Origin: JAJPXC01 sp964562375
GTDB taxonomy: Bacteria > Bacteroidota > Bacteroidia > Bacteroidales > Muribaculaceae
DNA: 60,225 nt
NCBI GenBank assembly: GCA_964562375.1
Contig: CAZLSW010000010.1
Coordinates: forward strand, 1 to 60,225
Reading direction: 5' to 3'
The number at the start of each line of letters is the position of its first letter. Positions within the stretch are counted from its first letter, which is position 1. The notes under the pieces were generated by a model. That model saw nothing but the letters and a program-made list of their open reading frames with translations, was not told the origin of the DNA and searched no databases. This document shows positions 51,771 to 60,225 of the stretch, piece by piece. Made by a program: the position numbers and the translations under genes.

Positions 51771-53465
51771 ATGAAACAAAATCTATGCCTTACCGCTCTG
51801 GCAGCTTCCTCGCTGCTACTCTTGGCCTCCGGTTGCGGCTCCAAGAAATTGGCCCAGCCCAAAGCCGAGTATTTCTCCCTCAACCCGTCGCCCCTGGAGG
51901 TAGTGGGCACACAGATTCCCGGCACCGTCACCGGCCGTATCCCCACCAACTATTTCCAGAAAAACGCCGAATTGACCGTAACCCCGGTGCTCAGCTACGA
52001 CGGACAGCAAATCTCGGGTAACAGCGTTACCTACCAAGGCCAGAACGTCAGGGCCAACAATCCCGTTATCAACTATGAGTACGGCGGCACGATGACCATC
52101 CCCGTCGATTACACCTACGCCCCAGGCATGGAGGACGCCAAATTGCAACTCACCTTCCAAGCCAAGCAGGGCAAGAAAACCTATGTGCTCGACCCCGTGA
52201 CCGTGGGCCAGGGCATCATCACCACCTCAACACTCGCCACCGCCAACGGAATCACCCCCTCGATCGCCCCCGACGCTTTCCAGAAGCAGATTGAGGAGAA
52301 ATACACCGCCGACATCAAATTCCTTATCAACCAAGCAAATATCCGCCAGGGCGAGCTGACAAAGGAGCAGATGCAGGAGTTCAACAAAGAGGTGAAATCG
52401 GCCTCGGGCGACACCACCCGTCGCATCGAGGAGATCAACATCTCATCTTACGCCTCCCCCGATGGTGGCGTGGAGCTGAACGAGAAACTCGCCGCCAACC
52501 GCGAGAAGAACACCTCGGCCTACCTCAAGGACAAGCTGAAAAAAGAGAAAATCTCCAACTTCGGCGACCTCACCGCACAATTCACCGCCCAAGATTGGGA
52601 GGGCTTCCAAAAACTCGTTGCCGCCTCCAATATCCAGGACAAGGACTTGATCCTGAGCGTGCTGTCGATGTACAAGGATCCCGAGCAGCGTGAGCGCGAG
52701 ATTCGCAACATGTCGAGCGTCTTCGATGAATTGGCCGACCAAATCCTCCCTGAGCTTCGCTACTCCCGTTTGACAGCCCGCGTGAGCGTAATCGGCAAGA
52801 GCGACGACGAAATCCGCGACTTATTCGCCTCCGACCCCTCCAAGCTCTCCAACGAGGAGATCCTCTACTGCGCAACCCTCACCGACGACCCCGCGCAGCA
52901 GCTTAAGATCTACGACACCGCCGTGCGCCTTTATCCCAACGACTACCGCGCCTTCAACAACCTGGGTTGCGCCCAGATGGCCACCGGCGACTACTCGGCC
53001 GCCAAAGCCAACTTCGAGCAATCGATGCGCATCCAAGCCAATCCCGACGCTGAGGCCAACCTCGCTGTTCTTGACATGATGAATGGCAACCTCACCGCCG
53101 CCAACACCAAGCTGGGTCAAGCCGCCGGAGCCACCTCGCTGAGCGACGCCCTGGGCACCTACAACCTCCTCAACGGCGACGTGGCAGCAGCCGCCAGCGC
53201 GTTCGGCGACACACGATCCAACAACGCAGCCGTGGCACAAATTCTCGCCAAGGACTACAACAAGGCCAAGAACACCCTCTCGTCGATCACCAATCCCGAC
53301 GCCACCACCTACTACCTGATGGCAATCGTGGGCGCCCGCACCAACAACGACTCGATGGTAAAGGCCAACCTGCGCCAGGCAATACGCCTCGACTCCTCGA
53401 TGGCCGACCGAGCCAAGACCGACCTCGAGTTCTCCCGCTACAACCTGAGCTCCATCCTCAACTAA
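51771..53465 (+). CDS. OmpA-like and TPR domain lipoprotein
   Basis: A 564-residue lipoprotein; signal peptide ends in ASGC with C22 as the lipidated residue. After a beta-rich region (about 35-165) comes an OmpA-like segment (EINISSYASPDGGVELNEKLAANREKNTSAYL, cited by ISSYASPDG and LAANREKN), about 215-350. The C-terminal third has TPR-like repeats (AFNNLGCAQMATGDYSAAKANFEQSM). This combination suits an envelope protein that binds peptidoglycan and partner proteins. The gene is monocistronic with a hairpin after the stop. The specific function is not known. Confidence 0.82.
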   Translation: MKQNLCLTALAASSLLLLASGCGSKKLAQPKAEYFSLNPSPLEVVGTQIPGTVTGRIPTNYFQKNAELTVTPVLSYDGQQISGNSVTYQGQNVRANNPVINYEYGGTMTIPVDYTYAPGMEDAKLQLTFQAKQGKKTYVLDPVTVGQGIITTSTLATANGITPSIAPDAFQKQIEEKYTADIKFLINQANIRQGELTKEQMQEFNKEVKSASGDTTRRIEEINISSYASPDGGVELNEKLAANREKNTSAYLKDKLKKEKISNFGDLTAQFTAQDWEGFQKLVAASNIQDKDLILSVLSMYKDPEQREREIRNMSSVFDELADQILPELRYSRLTARVSVIGKSDDEIRDLFASDPSKLSNEEILYCATLTDDPAQQLKIYDTAVRLYPNDYRAFNNLGCAQMATGDYSAAKANFEQSMRIQANPDAEANLAVLDMMNGNLTAANTKLGQAAGATSLSDALGTYNLLNGDVAAAASAFGDTRSNNAAVAQILAKDYNKAKNTLSSITNPDATTYYLMAIVGARTNNDSMVKANLRQAIRLDSSMADRAKTDLEFSRYNLSSILN

Positions 53466-53486
53466 CGCATTCCGTTCTCTTCGGGA

Positions 53487-53526
53487 AAGCCCCCTATGAT
53501 GGCAAGACTGCCATCATAGGGGGCTT
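53487..53526 (+). terminator. Strong hairpin after the OmpA-TPR gene
   Basis: A perfect 18-bp stem beginning AAGCCCCCTATGATGG with an AGAC loop lies 22 nt after the stop. No T-run follows, so termination may need additional factors, or the stem protects the 3' end. Confidence 0.7.
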
Positions 53527-53534
53527 CCGTATAT

Positions 53535-53632
53535 CCTCGTGCATTCGTATAGTCGTATATTCGTGCATTCGTGCCCTCGTGTATTCGTGCCCTCGTGCAT
53601 TCGTGCACTCGTGCATTCGTGCATTCGTGTCA
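53535..53632. repeat. ATTCGTGC tandem-like repeats
   Basis: About ten copies of a degenerate CGTGCATTCGTG-type unit (spacing 8 to 10 bp) lie between the OmpA-TPR hairpin and the PFOR promoter. Related tracts occur at 29380-29460 and 31020-31085. No open frame of interest is present. Confidence 0.8.
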
Positions 53633-53677
53633 TCATCCCGAAATTAACTCCCTCATTTCCACCCTTTTATCCACCGA

Positions 53678-53709
53678 TTTGTGTATGTCGTGAAAAAATC
53701 GTAACTTCG
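53678..53709 (+). promoter_or_regulatory. Promoter of the pyruvate:ferredoxin oxidoreductase gene
   Basis: TTTG (53678-53681), a 20-bp spacer and TAACTTCG (53702-53709) fit the Bacteroidetes -33/-7 pattern. The predicted leader is about 64 nt. Confidence 0.75.
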
Positions 53710-53779
53710 CACGGTTAAAACCACGTTTTAGGCATTTTCCAAAACAGTCAATCCAATAAGTTTCCATAAAGAATAAGCT

Positions 53780-56700
53780 ATGAGTAAAGAGAAAAAATTC
53801 TTGACTTGTGACGGTAACCAGGCCGCGGCTCATATCTCCTACATGTTCTCGGAGGTTGCCGCGATCTATCCCATCACGCCGTCGTCGACTATGGCAGAAT
53901 ACGTCGACGAGTGGGCCGCCGCCGGCCGTAAGAACATCTTTGGCGAGACAGTCCTCGTCCAGGAGATGCAGTCGGAGGCTGGTGCCGCAGGTGCCGTCCA
54001 TGGTTCACTGCAAGCAGGCGCGTTGACTTCCACCTACACCGCCTCCCAGGGTTTGCTGCTGATGATCCCCAACATGTACAAGATCGCGGGCGAGTTGCTC
54101 CCCTGCGTTTTCCACGTGTCGGCTCGCACCATCGCTTCTCACGCATTGTCAATCTTCGGCGACCACCAGGATGTGATGGCCGTTCGCCAAACCGGTTTCG
54201 CCATGCTGGCCGAGGGTTCCGTCCAGGAGGTTATGGACCTCGCCGGTGTTGCCCACCTGGCCACTATCAAGAGCCGCGTGCCGTTCGTCAACTTCTTTGA
54301 CGGCTTCCGCACCAGCCACGAAATCCAGAAGATCGAGGTAATCGACGAGGAAGCCCTCGCCGCACTGTTGGACAAGGATGCCCTCGCCGAGTTCCGCACC
54401 CGCGCCCTCAACCCCGAGAAACCCGTTGCCCGCGGCATGGCCGAGAACGGCGACGTCTTTTTCCAGCACCGTGAATCGTGCAACTCCTACTACGACGCTG
54501 TTCCCGCAATCGTCGAGGACTATATGAATAAGGTATCCGAGATCACCGGCCGCAAGTACAGCCTCTTCGACTACTACGGCGACCCCGAGGCCGAACGCGT
54601 GATCATCGCTATGGGCTCCGTTACCCAGGCAATCCAGGAGGCTATCGACCACCTGCGCGCCAAGGGCGAGAAGGTGGGCTTGGTGGCTGTGCACCTTTAC
54701 CGCCCCTTCTCGGCAAAGCACTTCCTCGCCGCCGTGCCCAAGACCGCAAAGCGCATCGCCGTGCTTGACCGCACAAAAGAGCCCGGCGCCAACGGCGAGC
54801 CCCTCTACCTCGACGTGAAGGATTGCTTCTACGGACAGGAGAACGCCCCCATGATCGTGGGTGGCCGCTACGGCCTTTCGTCAAAGGACACCACTCCCGC
54901 CCAGATTCTCGCCGTTTACGAGAACCTCGCCATGCCCCTTCCCAAGAACCACTTCACCGTGGGTATCGTCGACGACGTTACCTTCACCTCGCTGCCCATG
55001 CCCGAGGAGATCGCCCTGGGCGACAAGAGCACCTATGAGGCCAAGTTCTTCGGCCTTGGCGCCGACGGTACCGTGGGTGCCAACAAGAACTCGGTGAAGA
55101 TCATCGGCGAGAACACCAACAAGTATTGCCAGGCTTACTTCGCCTACGACTCCAAGAAGTCGGGCGGATTCACCTGCTCCCACTTGCGCTTTGGCGACGC
55201 TCCCATCCGCTCCACCTACTTGGTAACCACCCCCAACTTCGTCGCATGCCACGTGCAGGCCTACCTCCACATGTACGACGTGACCCGCGGCCTCCGCGAC
55301 GGTGGCACATTCCTGCTCAACACCATCTGGGAGGGCGAGGAGCTGGCCAAGAATCTTCCCGCCAAGGTGAAGAAATATTTCGCTGATCACAACATCACCG
55401 TTTACTATATCAACGCCACCAAGATCGCCCAGGAAATTGGCCTTGGCAACCGCACCAACACAATCCTGCAGAGCGCCTTCTTCCGCATCACCGAGGTGAT
55501 CCCCGTTGACCTTGCCATCGAGCAGATGAAGAAATTCATCGTCAAGAGCTACGGCAAGAAGGGGCAGGACGTGGTTGACAAAAACTACGCCGCTGTAGAC
55601 CGCGGCGGCGAGTACCATAAGCTCGACGTTGACCCCGCTTGGAGCCAGCTCGCTCCCGACGCAAAGGTTGAGAACGACGACCCCGCGTTCATCAACGACG
55701 TTGTGCGTCCCATCAACGCCCAGGACGGCGACCTGCTCCCCGTATCCGCCTTCAAAGGCATCGAGGACGGCACCTGGGAGCAGGGCACCGCAGCCTACGA
55801 AAAGCGCGGTGTTGCCGCATTCGTTCCCCAGTGGCTCGAGGAAAACTGTATCCAGTGTAACAAGTGCGCCTACGTTTGCCCCCACGCCGCTATCCGCCCC
55901 TTCCTCTTGGACCAGAAGGAGATGGAAGCCGCTCCCTTCGGCGAGAACGACACCATCGTGGCCATCGGCAAGCAATTCGCCGGCATGCGCTTCATCCAGG
56001 CCGTTGACGTTATGGACTGCCTCGGTTGCGGCAACTGCGTTGACGTCTGCCCCGGCAAGAAGGGCGTGAAGGCCCTCGTCATGAAGCCCCTGGAGACCCA
56101 GCTCGACGTGCAGAAGGATTGGGACTACTGCGTGAAGGACGTCGCCACCAAGCAGAAACTCGTCGACATCAAGCAGAACGTGAAGAACTCCCAGTTCGCC
56201 ACCCCCATGTTCGAGTTCTCGGGTGCTTGCTCGGGTTGCGGCGAAACTCCCTACTTGAAGCTCATCACCCAGCTCTTCGGCGACCGCGAGATGGTGGCCA
56301 ACGCTACCGGCTGCTCCTCCATCTACTCCGGATCGGTTCCCTCTACTCCCTACACCAAGAACGAGCGCGGTCACGGTCCGGCTTGGGCCAACTCGCTGTT
56401 CGAGGACTTCTGCGAGTTTGGAATGGGCATGGTACTCGCTTCCGACAAGATGCGCGAGCGTCTCGAGGGCTTGATGAACCAAGCTCAGCAGTGCAGCAAG
56501 TGCTCCGACGAGATCAAGGCCCTGTGCGCACAGTGGATCGAGAACAAGAACGACGCCGACCTCACCCGCGAGATCGCCGACAAACTCGTGCCCGCATGCG
56601 AGGCCTGCGGCTGCGACATCTGCAAGGGCATCCTCGCTCTGAAACACTACATCGTGAAGCGCTCGCAGTGGATCATCGGCGGTGACGGCGCAAGCTACGA

Positions 56701-57322
56701 CATCGGCTTCGGTGGTCTCGACCACGTGCTCGCCTCCGGCAAGAACGTCAACATCCTCGTTCTCGACACCGAGGTTTACTCCAACACCGGCGGCCAGGCC
56801 TCCAAGGCCACCCCGCTGGGCGCCATCGCCAAGTTTGCCGCCTCCGGCAAGCGCGTGCGCAAAAAAGACCTTGGCTTGATCGCCTCCACCTACGGCTACG
56901 TTTACGCCGCACAGGTGGCCATGGGCGCCGACAATGCCCAGACCCTCAAGGCCATCCGCGAGGCTGAGGCTTACGACGGTCCCTCAATCATCATCGCCTA
57001 CGCTCCCTGTATCAACCACGGCCTCAAAGCCGGCATGGGCAAAGCCCAGCAAGAGGAGGCCAACGCCGTAGCTTGCGGCTATTGGCACCTGTGGCGCTAC
57101 AACCCCACCCTCGAGGCCGAGGGCAAGAACCCCTTCACCCTCGACTCCAAAGAGCCCGATTGGGACAAATTCGAGGACTTCCTCAAGGGAGAGGTGCGCT
57201 ACGCTTCCGTTATGAAGCAATACCCCGCCGAGGCCGAGCAACTCTTCGCCGCCGCAAAGGCCAACGCACAGTGGCGCTACAACAACTACCGCCGCCTCGC
57301 CCAGCAGCAGTGGGGCGTATAA
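53780..57322 (+). CDS. nifJ: Pyruvate:ferredoxin (flavodoxin) oxidoreductase
   Basis: An 1180-residue single-chain PFOR. The N-terminal alpha domain reads CDGNQAAAHISYMFSEVAAIYPITPSS. Two ferredoxin-type 4Fe-4S motifs follow: CIQCNKCAYVCP starting at C690, and CLGCGNCVDVCP. The TPP-binding beta part has CSGCGETPYLKL, a GDGASYDIGFGG Mg/TPP motif and TEVYSNTGGQASK. It oxidises pyruvate to acetyl-CoA and CO2, reducing ferredoxin, and is central to anaerobic metabolism and oxygen-sensitive. It is transcribed from its own promoter and ends with a clear terminator. Confidence 0.97.
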   Translation: MSKEKKFLTCDGNQAAAHISYMFSEVAAIYPITPSSTMAEYVDEWAAAGRKNIFGETVLVQEMQSEAGAAGAVHGSLQAGALTSTYTASQGLLLMIPNMYKIAGELLPCVFHVSARTIASHALSIFGDHQDVMAVRQTGFAMLAEGSVQEVMDLAGVAHLATIKSRVPFVNFFDGFRTSHEIQKIEVIDEEALAALLDKDALAEFRTRALNPEKPVARGMAENGDVFFQHRESCNSYYDAVPAIVEDYMNKVSEITGRKYSLFDYYGDPEAERVIIAMGSVTQAIQEAIDHLRAKGEKVGLVAVHLYRPFSAKHFLAAVPKTAKRIAVLDRTKEPGANGEPLYLDVKDCFYGQENAPMIVGGRYGLSSKDTTPAQILAVYENLAMPLPKNHFTVGIVDDVTFTSLPMPEEIALGDKSTYEAKFFGLGADGTVGANKNSVKIIGENTNKYCQAYFAYDSKKSGGFTCSHLRFGDAPIRSTYLVTTPNFVACHVQAYLHMYDVTRGLRDGGTFLLNTIWEGEELAKNLPAKVKKYFADHNITVYYINATKIAQEIGLGNRTNTILQSAFFRITEVIPVDLAIEQMKKFIVKSYGKKGQDVVDKNYAAVDRGGEYHKLDVDPAWSQLAPDAKVENDDPAFINDVVRPINAQDGDLLPVSAFKGIEDGTWEQGTAAYEKRGVAAFVPQWLEENCIQCNKCAYVCPHAAIRPFLLDQKEMEAAPFGENDTIVAIGKQFAGMRFIQAVDVMDCLGCGNCVDVCPGKKGVKALVMKPLETQLDVQKDWDYCVKDVATKQKLVDIKQNVKNSQFATPMFEFSGACSGCGETPYLKLITQLFGDREMVANATGCSSIYSGSVPSTPYTKNERGHGPAWANSLFEDFCEFGMGMVLASDKMRERLEGLMNQAQQCSKCSDEIKALCAQWIENKNDADLTREIADKLVPACEACGCDICKGILALKHYIVKRSQWIIGGDGASYDIGFGGLDHVLASGKNVNILVLDTEVYSNTGGQASKATPLGAIAKFAASGKRVRKKDLGLIASTYGYVYAAQVAMGADNAQTLKAIREAEAYDGPSIIIAYAPCINHGLKAGMGKAQQEEANAVACGYWHLWRYNPTLEAEGKNPFTLDSKEPDWDKFEDFLKGEVRYASVMKQYPAEAEQLFAAAKANAQWRYNNYRRLAQQQWGV

Positions 57323-57350
57323 TCCCGTAATTCACTCCACCTAAATATCC

Positions 57351-57392
57351 GACGGCCAGCTCCCTTCCGAGGGCGCTGGCCGTCGCTTTTTT
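57351..57392 (+). terminator. Terminator of the PFOR gene
   Basis: A perfect GACGGCCAGC/GCTGGCCGTC stem with an inner CCC/GGG pair is followed by GC and six T residues. The convergent pseudouridine synthase gene ends about 13 bp further on. Confidence 0.93.
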
Positions 57393-57404
57393 ATCGCTCA
57401 ATGG

Positions 57405-58076
57405 TTATCGCAAGCTATCGATTAGCGATTGCATGTCGTCGGGGGGAGGTGAGGTGAACTCCATTTGCTGGCCTGTTATAGGGTGCTCGAAGGTTATGAA
57501 GGTGGCGTGCAAGGCTTGTCGGGGACACAGGTCGTAATAACCGCCGCCGTAAAGGCGGTCGCCAATCAAGGGATGACCCAAGTAGCTCATATGCACGCGT
57601 ATTTGGTGCATACGCCCTGTTTCAAGCTGGCATTCCACCAAGGTAGCCTCGCCATGAAAGCGCTCCAACACACGGCAATTGGTAATCGCAGGCTTCCCCT
57701 TTTCATGCCACGGAGGAAACACACCCATTCGTCCTGTGCGCTTGGAGATACGCCCGATGTTGACCTCGATACGCTCCCGCTCGAATGGCACGTCGCCATG
57801 CACCAAGGCGAGATAGAGGCGATGAATCAGGCGATCTTCAATTTGACGGGCCAACAGGGCCTTGGCCTCCTGCGTTTTCGCGACAATCACCAATCCACTC
57901 GTGTTTTTGTCAAGGCGATTGATAGGTCCCAGAGAGTAGCCGTAACCTTGCGAGGCGAGCACATCAATCAGGGTGCCCGAGTCATGACCTTGCCCCGGGT
58001 GAACCGGCATCCATGGCGGCTTGTTCACCACCATCAGGTGAGGATCGTCATACAATATCTCTATATCAGGTCCCAT
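57405..58076 (-). CDS. RluA-family RNA pseudouridine synthase
   Basis: A 223-residue protein of the RluA superfamily without an N-terminal S4 domain. The catalytic motif reads INRLDKNTSGLVIVAKT with D56 as the nucleophile; the usual H of HRLD is N here. ETGRMHQIRVHMSYLGHPLIGDRLYG is the conserved second block. It converts uridine to pseudouridine in rRNA or tRNA; which site cannot be told from sequence. It is monocistronic with a consensus promoter. Confidence 0.93.
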   Translation of the reverse strand: MGPDIEILYDDPHLMVVNKPPWMPVHPGQGHDSGTLIDVLASQGYGYSLGPINRLDKNTSGLVIVAKTQEAKALLARQIEDRLIHRLYLALVHGDVPFERERIEVNIGRISKRTGRMGVFPPWHEKGKPAITNCRVLERFHGEATLVECQLETGRMHQIRVHMSYLGHPLIGDRLYGGGYYDLCPRQALHATFITFEHPITGQQMEFTSPPPDDMQSLIDSLR

Positions 58077-58113
58077 TTCTATAATGTGTCAATTTGTTGT
58101 TCCTTCACTTTGG

Positions 58114-58145
58114 CAAAATTACATAATAACATTCTGAAAACCAAA
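58114..58145 (-). promoter_or_regulatory. Promoter of the RluA-type gene
   Basis: On the minus strand TTTG (58145-58142), a 20-bp spacer and TAATTTTG (58121-58114) match the Bacteroidetes consensus. The leader would be about 32 nt. Confidence 0.8.
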
Positions 58146-58206
58146 AAAATCGTATCCTCCGTATCCCAATTGTAATGGCCCGGCTAACCGCTCAGCTAAA
58201 GGAATA

Positions 58207-58396
58207 GAAACCACTAATATACACAAATGGCACGAAGAATTGAGAATAATATAATTTAAGGTCGCAAGCTCCCAATGAACATTAATATTCACTTGAAACG
58301 TCGCTGTACCAAGATTTGTGTTAATTAGCGAGTTTACGAGCCTAACATTCTGCCTTTAATAGGGATTCGTGAAAATTAGTGTCCATTCGTGGTTTC
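58207..58396. repeat. MITE-like inverted-repeat element, copy 3
   Basis: Ends GAAACCACTAAT and ATTAGTGTCCATTCGTGGTTTC bound 190 bp of AT-rich DNA. It is more diverged than copies at 1055-1265 and 26335-26542. It lies between the pseudouridine synthase promoter and the toxin-antitoxin promoter, and no gene is present. Confidence 0.65.
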
Positions 58397-58480
58397 GGTT
58401 AACAATTATCTGCAGCCACTCACAGGGTTAAAAAATGTTATTTGAAGGCCACGGGTAATCCAAAATCAAGAACTTTGCAT

Positions 58481-58507
58481 TATATTTGTGTACCGATTTT
58501 GGTACAC
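58481..58507 (+). promoter_or_regulatory. Promoter -7 box and operator of the toxin-antitoxin operon
   Basis: TATATTTG (58481-58488) fits the -7 consensus. A perfect inverted repeat GTGTACC-N6-GGTACAC (58488-58507) overlaps its last base and the expected transcription start. This is where an antitoxin or toxin-antitoxin complex would bind to repress its own operon. Confidence 0.7.
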
Positions 58508-58525
58508 ATTAAAATTTGAATCGAT

Positions 58526-58780
58526 ATGCGCTCATTCACCTCGCGCGAGTTTCGCGCCAACCAAGCACAAGCCTTCGCCCTCGCCGACGCCGGCGAAACA
58601 GTAGTAATACGTCGCCGCGGAAAGCAAGACTATACCCTCACCCCAGTCGACGACGACGACTTCCAAATGACCCCTCAGCTCATGGCCGATATCCTCCAAG
58701 CGCGCCGCGATCTCGCCGAAGGACGCACCCGCCACTTCGATACACATGAAGAAATGCAAGCTTGGCTTGACAGCTTATGA
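58526..58780 (+). CDS. Phd/YefM-family antitoxin
   Basis: An 84-residue protein. The N-terminal MRSFTSREFRANQAQAFALADAGETVVIRRRGKQDYTLTPV pattern, cited by TSREFRANQ and VVIRRRGK, is the Phd/YefM DNA-binding dimer fold. The C-terminal part (QARRDLAEGRTRHFDTHEEMQAWLDSL) is the flexible toxin-binding segment. It neutralises the YoeB-type toxin encoded next and probably autoregulates through the palindrome upstream. Its stop overlaps the toxin ATG (ATGA). Confidence 0.92.
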   Translation: MRSFTSREFRANQAQAFALADAGETVVIRRRGKQDYTLTPVDDDDFQMTPQLMADILQARRDLAEGRTRHFDTHEEMQAWLDSL

Positions 58781-59052
58781 AATACCGAGTCGATTATTCT
58801 GAGAAGGCCGAGAAAGATTTGGTATCTCTGAAGAGATCCAATATTATGGCTTTCAAAAAAGCATCCAAACTCTTGAATGAGCTTATGGATCATCCCCGCT
58901 CTGGCACAGGTCATCCCGAGCCCTTGAGGGGAGGTGACGGGATCACCTGGTCGCGCAAAATCACTAAGGGCGACCGCCTCGTATACGAGATTTACGACGA
59001 TACGGTTTTCGTAATGGTCATCTCGGCAAAAGGCCACTACGACGACAAATAG
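58777..59052 (+). CDS. Txe/YoeB-family mRNA interferase toxin
   Basis: A 91-residue RelE-superfamily toxin with the YoeB signature: KAEKDLVSLKRSN at the start, GTGHPEPLRGGDGITWSRKI in the middle and the catalytic C-terminus SAKGHYDDK. YoeB toxins bind the ribosome and cut mRNA in the A site. The first Met overlaps the antitoxin stop by four bases, the common coupling for such pairs. The catalytic His-Tyr ending is intact, so the toxin is probably active. Confidence 0.93.
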   Translation: MKYRVDYSEKAEKDLVSLKRSNIMAFKKASKLLNELMDHPRSGTGHPEPLRGGDGITWSRKITKGDRLVYEIYDDTVFVMVISAKGHYDDK

Positions 59053-59054
59053 CT

Positions 59055-60131
59055 TTAGGCTACCATGGCCTTGGTGATAAAATATCCACCAAGCACCAGC
59101 CAAACATAAATGATGCCAGCCAACAAGAACGGCTTCGCGCCAGCTTGCTTAAACTTGTCAAAACTCGTCTCAGCTCCCAGGGCCGTCATCGCCATCGTCA
59201 GCATAAACACATCCAGGGTGTTGATCCCGTCGTGGAAAATCGCCAACCCCTCAGCGGGAATCGACGGCATCTCCTGAAGCAACGAGTTGATACCGATAAC
59301 CAGCAGGAATCCGAAAGCGAACCACGGGATCGTGATTTTCTTCTTGCCCTTGCCCGCGCTCTTCCCGGCACCCTCCTCATGGCCGCCCGAGGGCAAGCAG
59401 AACGCCATGATTAACAACAACGGTGCCAGCATCATCACGCGTATCATCTTGGTGATCATCGCCGCACTCTCCAGCCCTATCACGTTACCAGGGTCCATCG
59501 CGTTGCCCGCTCCTGTCACGTGGGCCACCTCGTGAAGCGTGGAACCAGTGAATACAGCCATCTGCGTGGGGGTCATCTCAAACACACCCGTGCGGTAAAG
59601 CACCGGATACAGGAACATCGAGATCGTGCCGAAAATCACAACGGTCGACACGGCGATTGCCGTTTTATAAGGAGCGCATTTCACCACTGGCTCAGCACCG
59701 AGCACTGCCGCCGCGCCGCACACCGCGCTACCGGTTGACACCATCAACGACGTGTCGCGGTCCATCCGCAACAGCTTGCCCGCCAAAATGCCAACAGCCA
59801 TTGTACCAGCGATAATTATCACGTCGATCAATATCGCCGACGCGCCTATATCGCATAATTCCTGGAAAGTAATGCGGAAACCGTAAAAGATAATACCCCA
59901 GCGGAGCACCTGCTTTGTGCAGAATTTGATACCCGGCACCCACGTGTCGGGCAAATGATTGCGCAACGAGTTGGCGTACAGCATACCCAACACGATACCC
60001 ACAATCAACGGGCTCAGCGACAAGTCGCGCACCCATTGCCATTGGGCTATATAAAACGCCGAAAACGAGAATAGGACTATCAACAATACGCCATGCCATG
60101 TGGCAGCGCGATTCTCACTGATTTTCATCAT
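59055..60131 (-). CDS. YeiH/UPF0324-family membrane protein
   Basis: About 358 residues from the ATG at 60131 (a second ATG follows at once). A GTG at 60161 would lie inside the promoter's -7 box and is rejected. The protein has around ten membrane helices. Family landmarks are SLSPLIVGIVLGMLYAN near the start, STGSAVCGAAAVLGAEPV in the middle and TGSTLHEVAHVTGAGNA. Members are annotated as putative sulfate exporters, but the substrate is not settled. It converges with the toxin gene, leaving two bases between stop codons. Confidence 0.88.
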   Translation of the reverse strand: MMKISENRAATWHGVLLIVLFSFSAFYIAQWQWVRDLSLSPLIVGIVLGMLYANSLRNHLPDTWVPGIKFCTKQVLRWGIIFYGFRITFQELCDIGASAILIDVIIIAGTMAVGILAGKLLRMDRDTSLMVSTGSAVCGAAAVLGAEPVVKCAPYKTAIAVSTVVIFGTISMFLYPVLYRTGVFEMTPTQMAVFTGSTLHEVAHVTGAGNAMDPGNVIGLESAAMITKMIRVMMLAPLLLIMAFCLPSGGHEEGAGKSAGKGKKKITIPWFAFGFLLVIGINSLLQEMPSIPAEGLAIFHDGINTLDVFMLTMAMTALGAETSFDKFKQAGAKPFLLAGIIYVWLVLGGYFITKAMVA

Positions 60132-60160
60132 TGTACCAACTTGTATTAGGTTTTCAGCCA

Positions 60161-60168
60161 CAAAGTTA
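60161..60168 (-). promoter_or_regulatory. -7 box of the YeiH-family gene
   Basis: TAACTTTG on the minus strand ends 30 bp before the chosen start. An adjacent TAAATTTG (60176-60169) is a second match. No -33 is seen at the expected distance. The box fixes the start codon, since an upstream GTG would not be transcribed. Confidence 0.55.
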
Positions 60169-60225
60169 CAAATTTACCCCAGTTCGGGATAAATACTATT
60201 CACCAGGTGGCATTTGAGCGTGGTT

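Noticed and set aside
53535..53632. CRISPR-like array
   Set aside because: Units are 8-10 bp with no spacers of constant length and no cas genes nearby; this is a microsatellite.
54881..56725. Minus-strand open frame of 614 codons opposite the PFOR gene
   Set aside because: PFOR is unmistakable on the plus strand; the antisense frame is a by-product of codon bias.

Overview
The window looks like a chromosome segment from an order Bacteroidales bacterium, most likely of the Muribaculaceae or a near relative. This rests on Bacteroidetes-type promoters (-33 TTTG with -7 TAnnTTTG), a complete aerotolerance (Bat) operon, a hybrid two-component system protein, secreted proteins with type IX-like C-terminal tails, BT_3928/DUF1599 family proteins, and intergenic DNA rich in short repeats. 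The family-level placement is inference; no rRNA is present. Coding density is high, most genes are fairly GC-rich, and there is no prophage, insertion sequence or CRISPR array.

Layout. 1-7.8 kb: a REP-like repeat block, an atypical potassium-channel-like protein, then a same-strand run of an acyltransferase, a metallophosphoesterase, a small beta-barrel protein, a GT2 glycosyltransferase, tsaD and cinA. 7.8-21.6 kb (minus strand): htpG, three coupled secreted proteins with a shared C-terminal tail, and a surface lipoprotein paired with a bacterial Ig-like protein. 21.6-24.1 kb: a strongly folded small RNA with its own promoter and terminator (6S-like), a BT_3928 family protein with DUF1599, and tRNA-Leu(TAG). 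24.2-29.4 kb: ilvA, a ZIP transporter, purB and, directly coupled to purB, a HU protein and an unusual HU-transmembrane-LysM protein. 29.5-38.8 kb: a decayed secreted-protein gene and the MoxR-DUF58-BatABCDE operon, closed by a clear terminator. 38.9-46.3 kb: a small HTH-like protein, a universal stress protein, a 1291-residue hybrid sensor/regulator, and a lower-GC AAA+/DUF4143 ATPase that looks recently acquired. 46.3-53.5 kb: glycogen synthase and alpha-glucan phosphorylase, an Rpn/PDDEXK protein and an OmpA-TPR lipoprotein. 53.7-60.2 kb: pyruvate:ferredoxin oxidoreductase, an RluA-type pseudouridine synthase, a YefM/YoeB toxin-antitoxin pair with a visible operator, and a YeiH-type membrane protein.

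How the genes fit together. The content is mostly housekeeping of an anaerobic gut commensal: anaerobic pyruvate oxidation, glycogen storage and mobilisation, amino acid and purine synthesis, tRNA modification, protein folding and envelope stress. The accessory layer consists of secreted or surface proteins, the toxin-antitoxin pair, the Rpn protein, the ATPase and at least four kinds of intergenic repeats. The most distinctive signals are the armless HU domain joined through a membrane segment to a LysM-like domain (a possible chromosome-to-cell-wall tether), the 6S-like RNA, and the way repeats reach into coding sequence (a 9-bp array inside cinA; REP edges that supply the stop codons of cinA and htpG).
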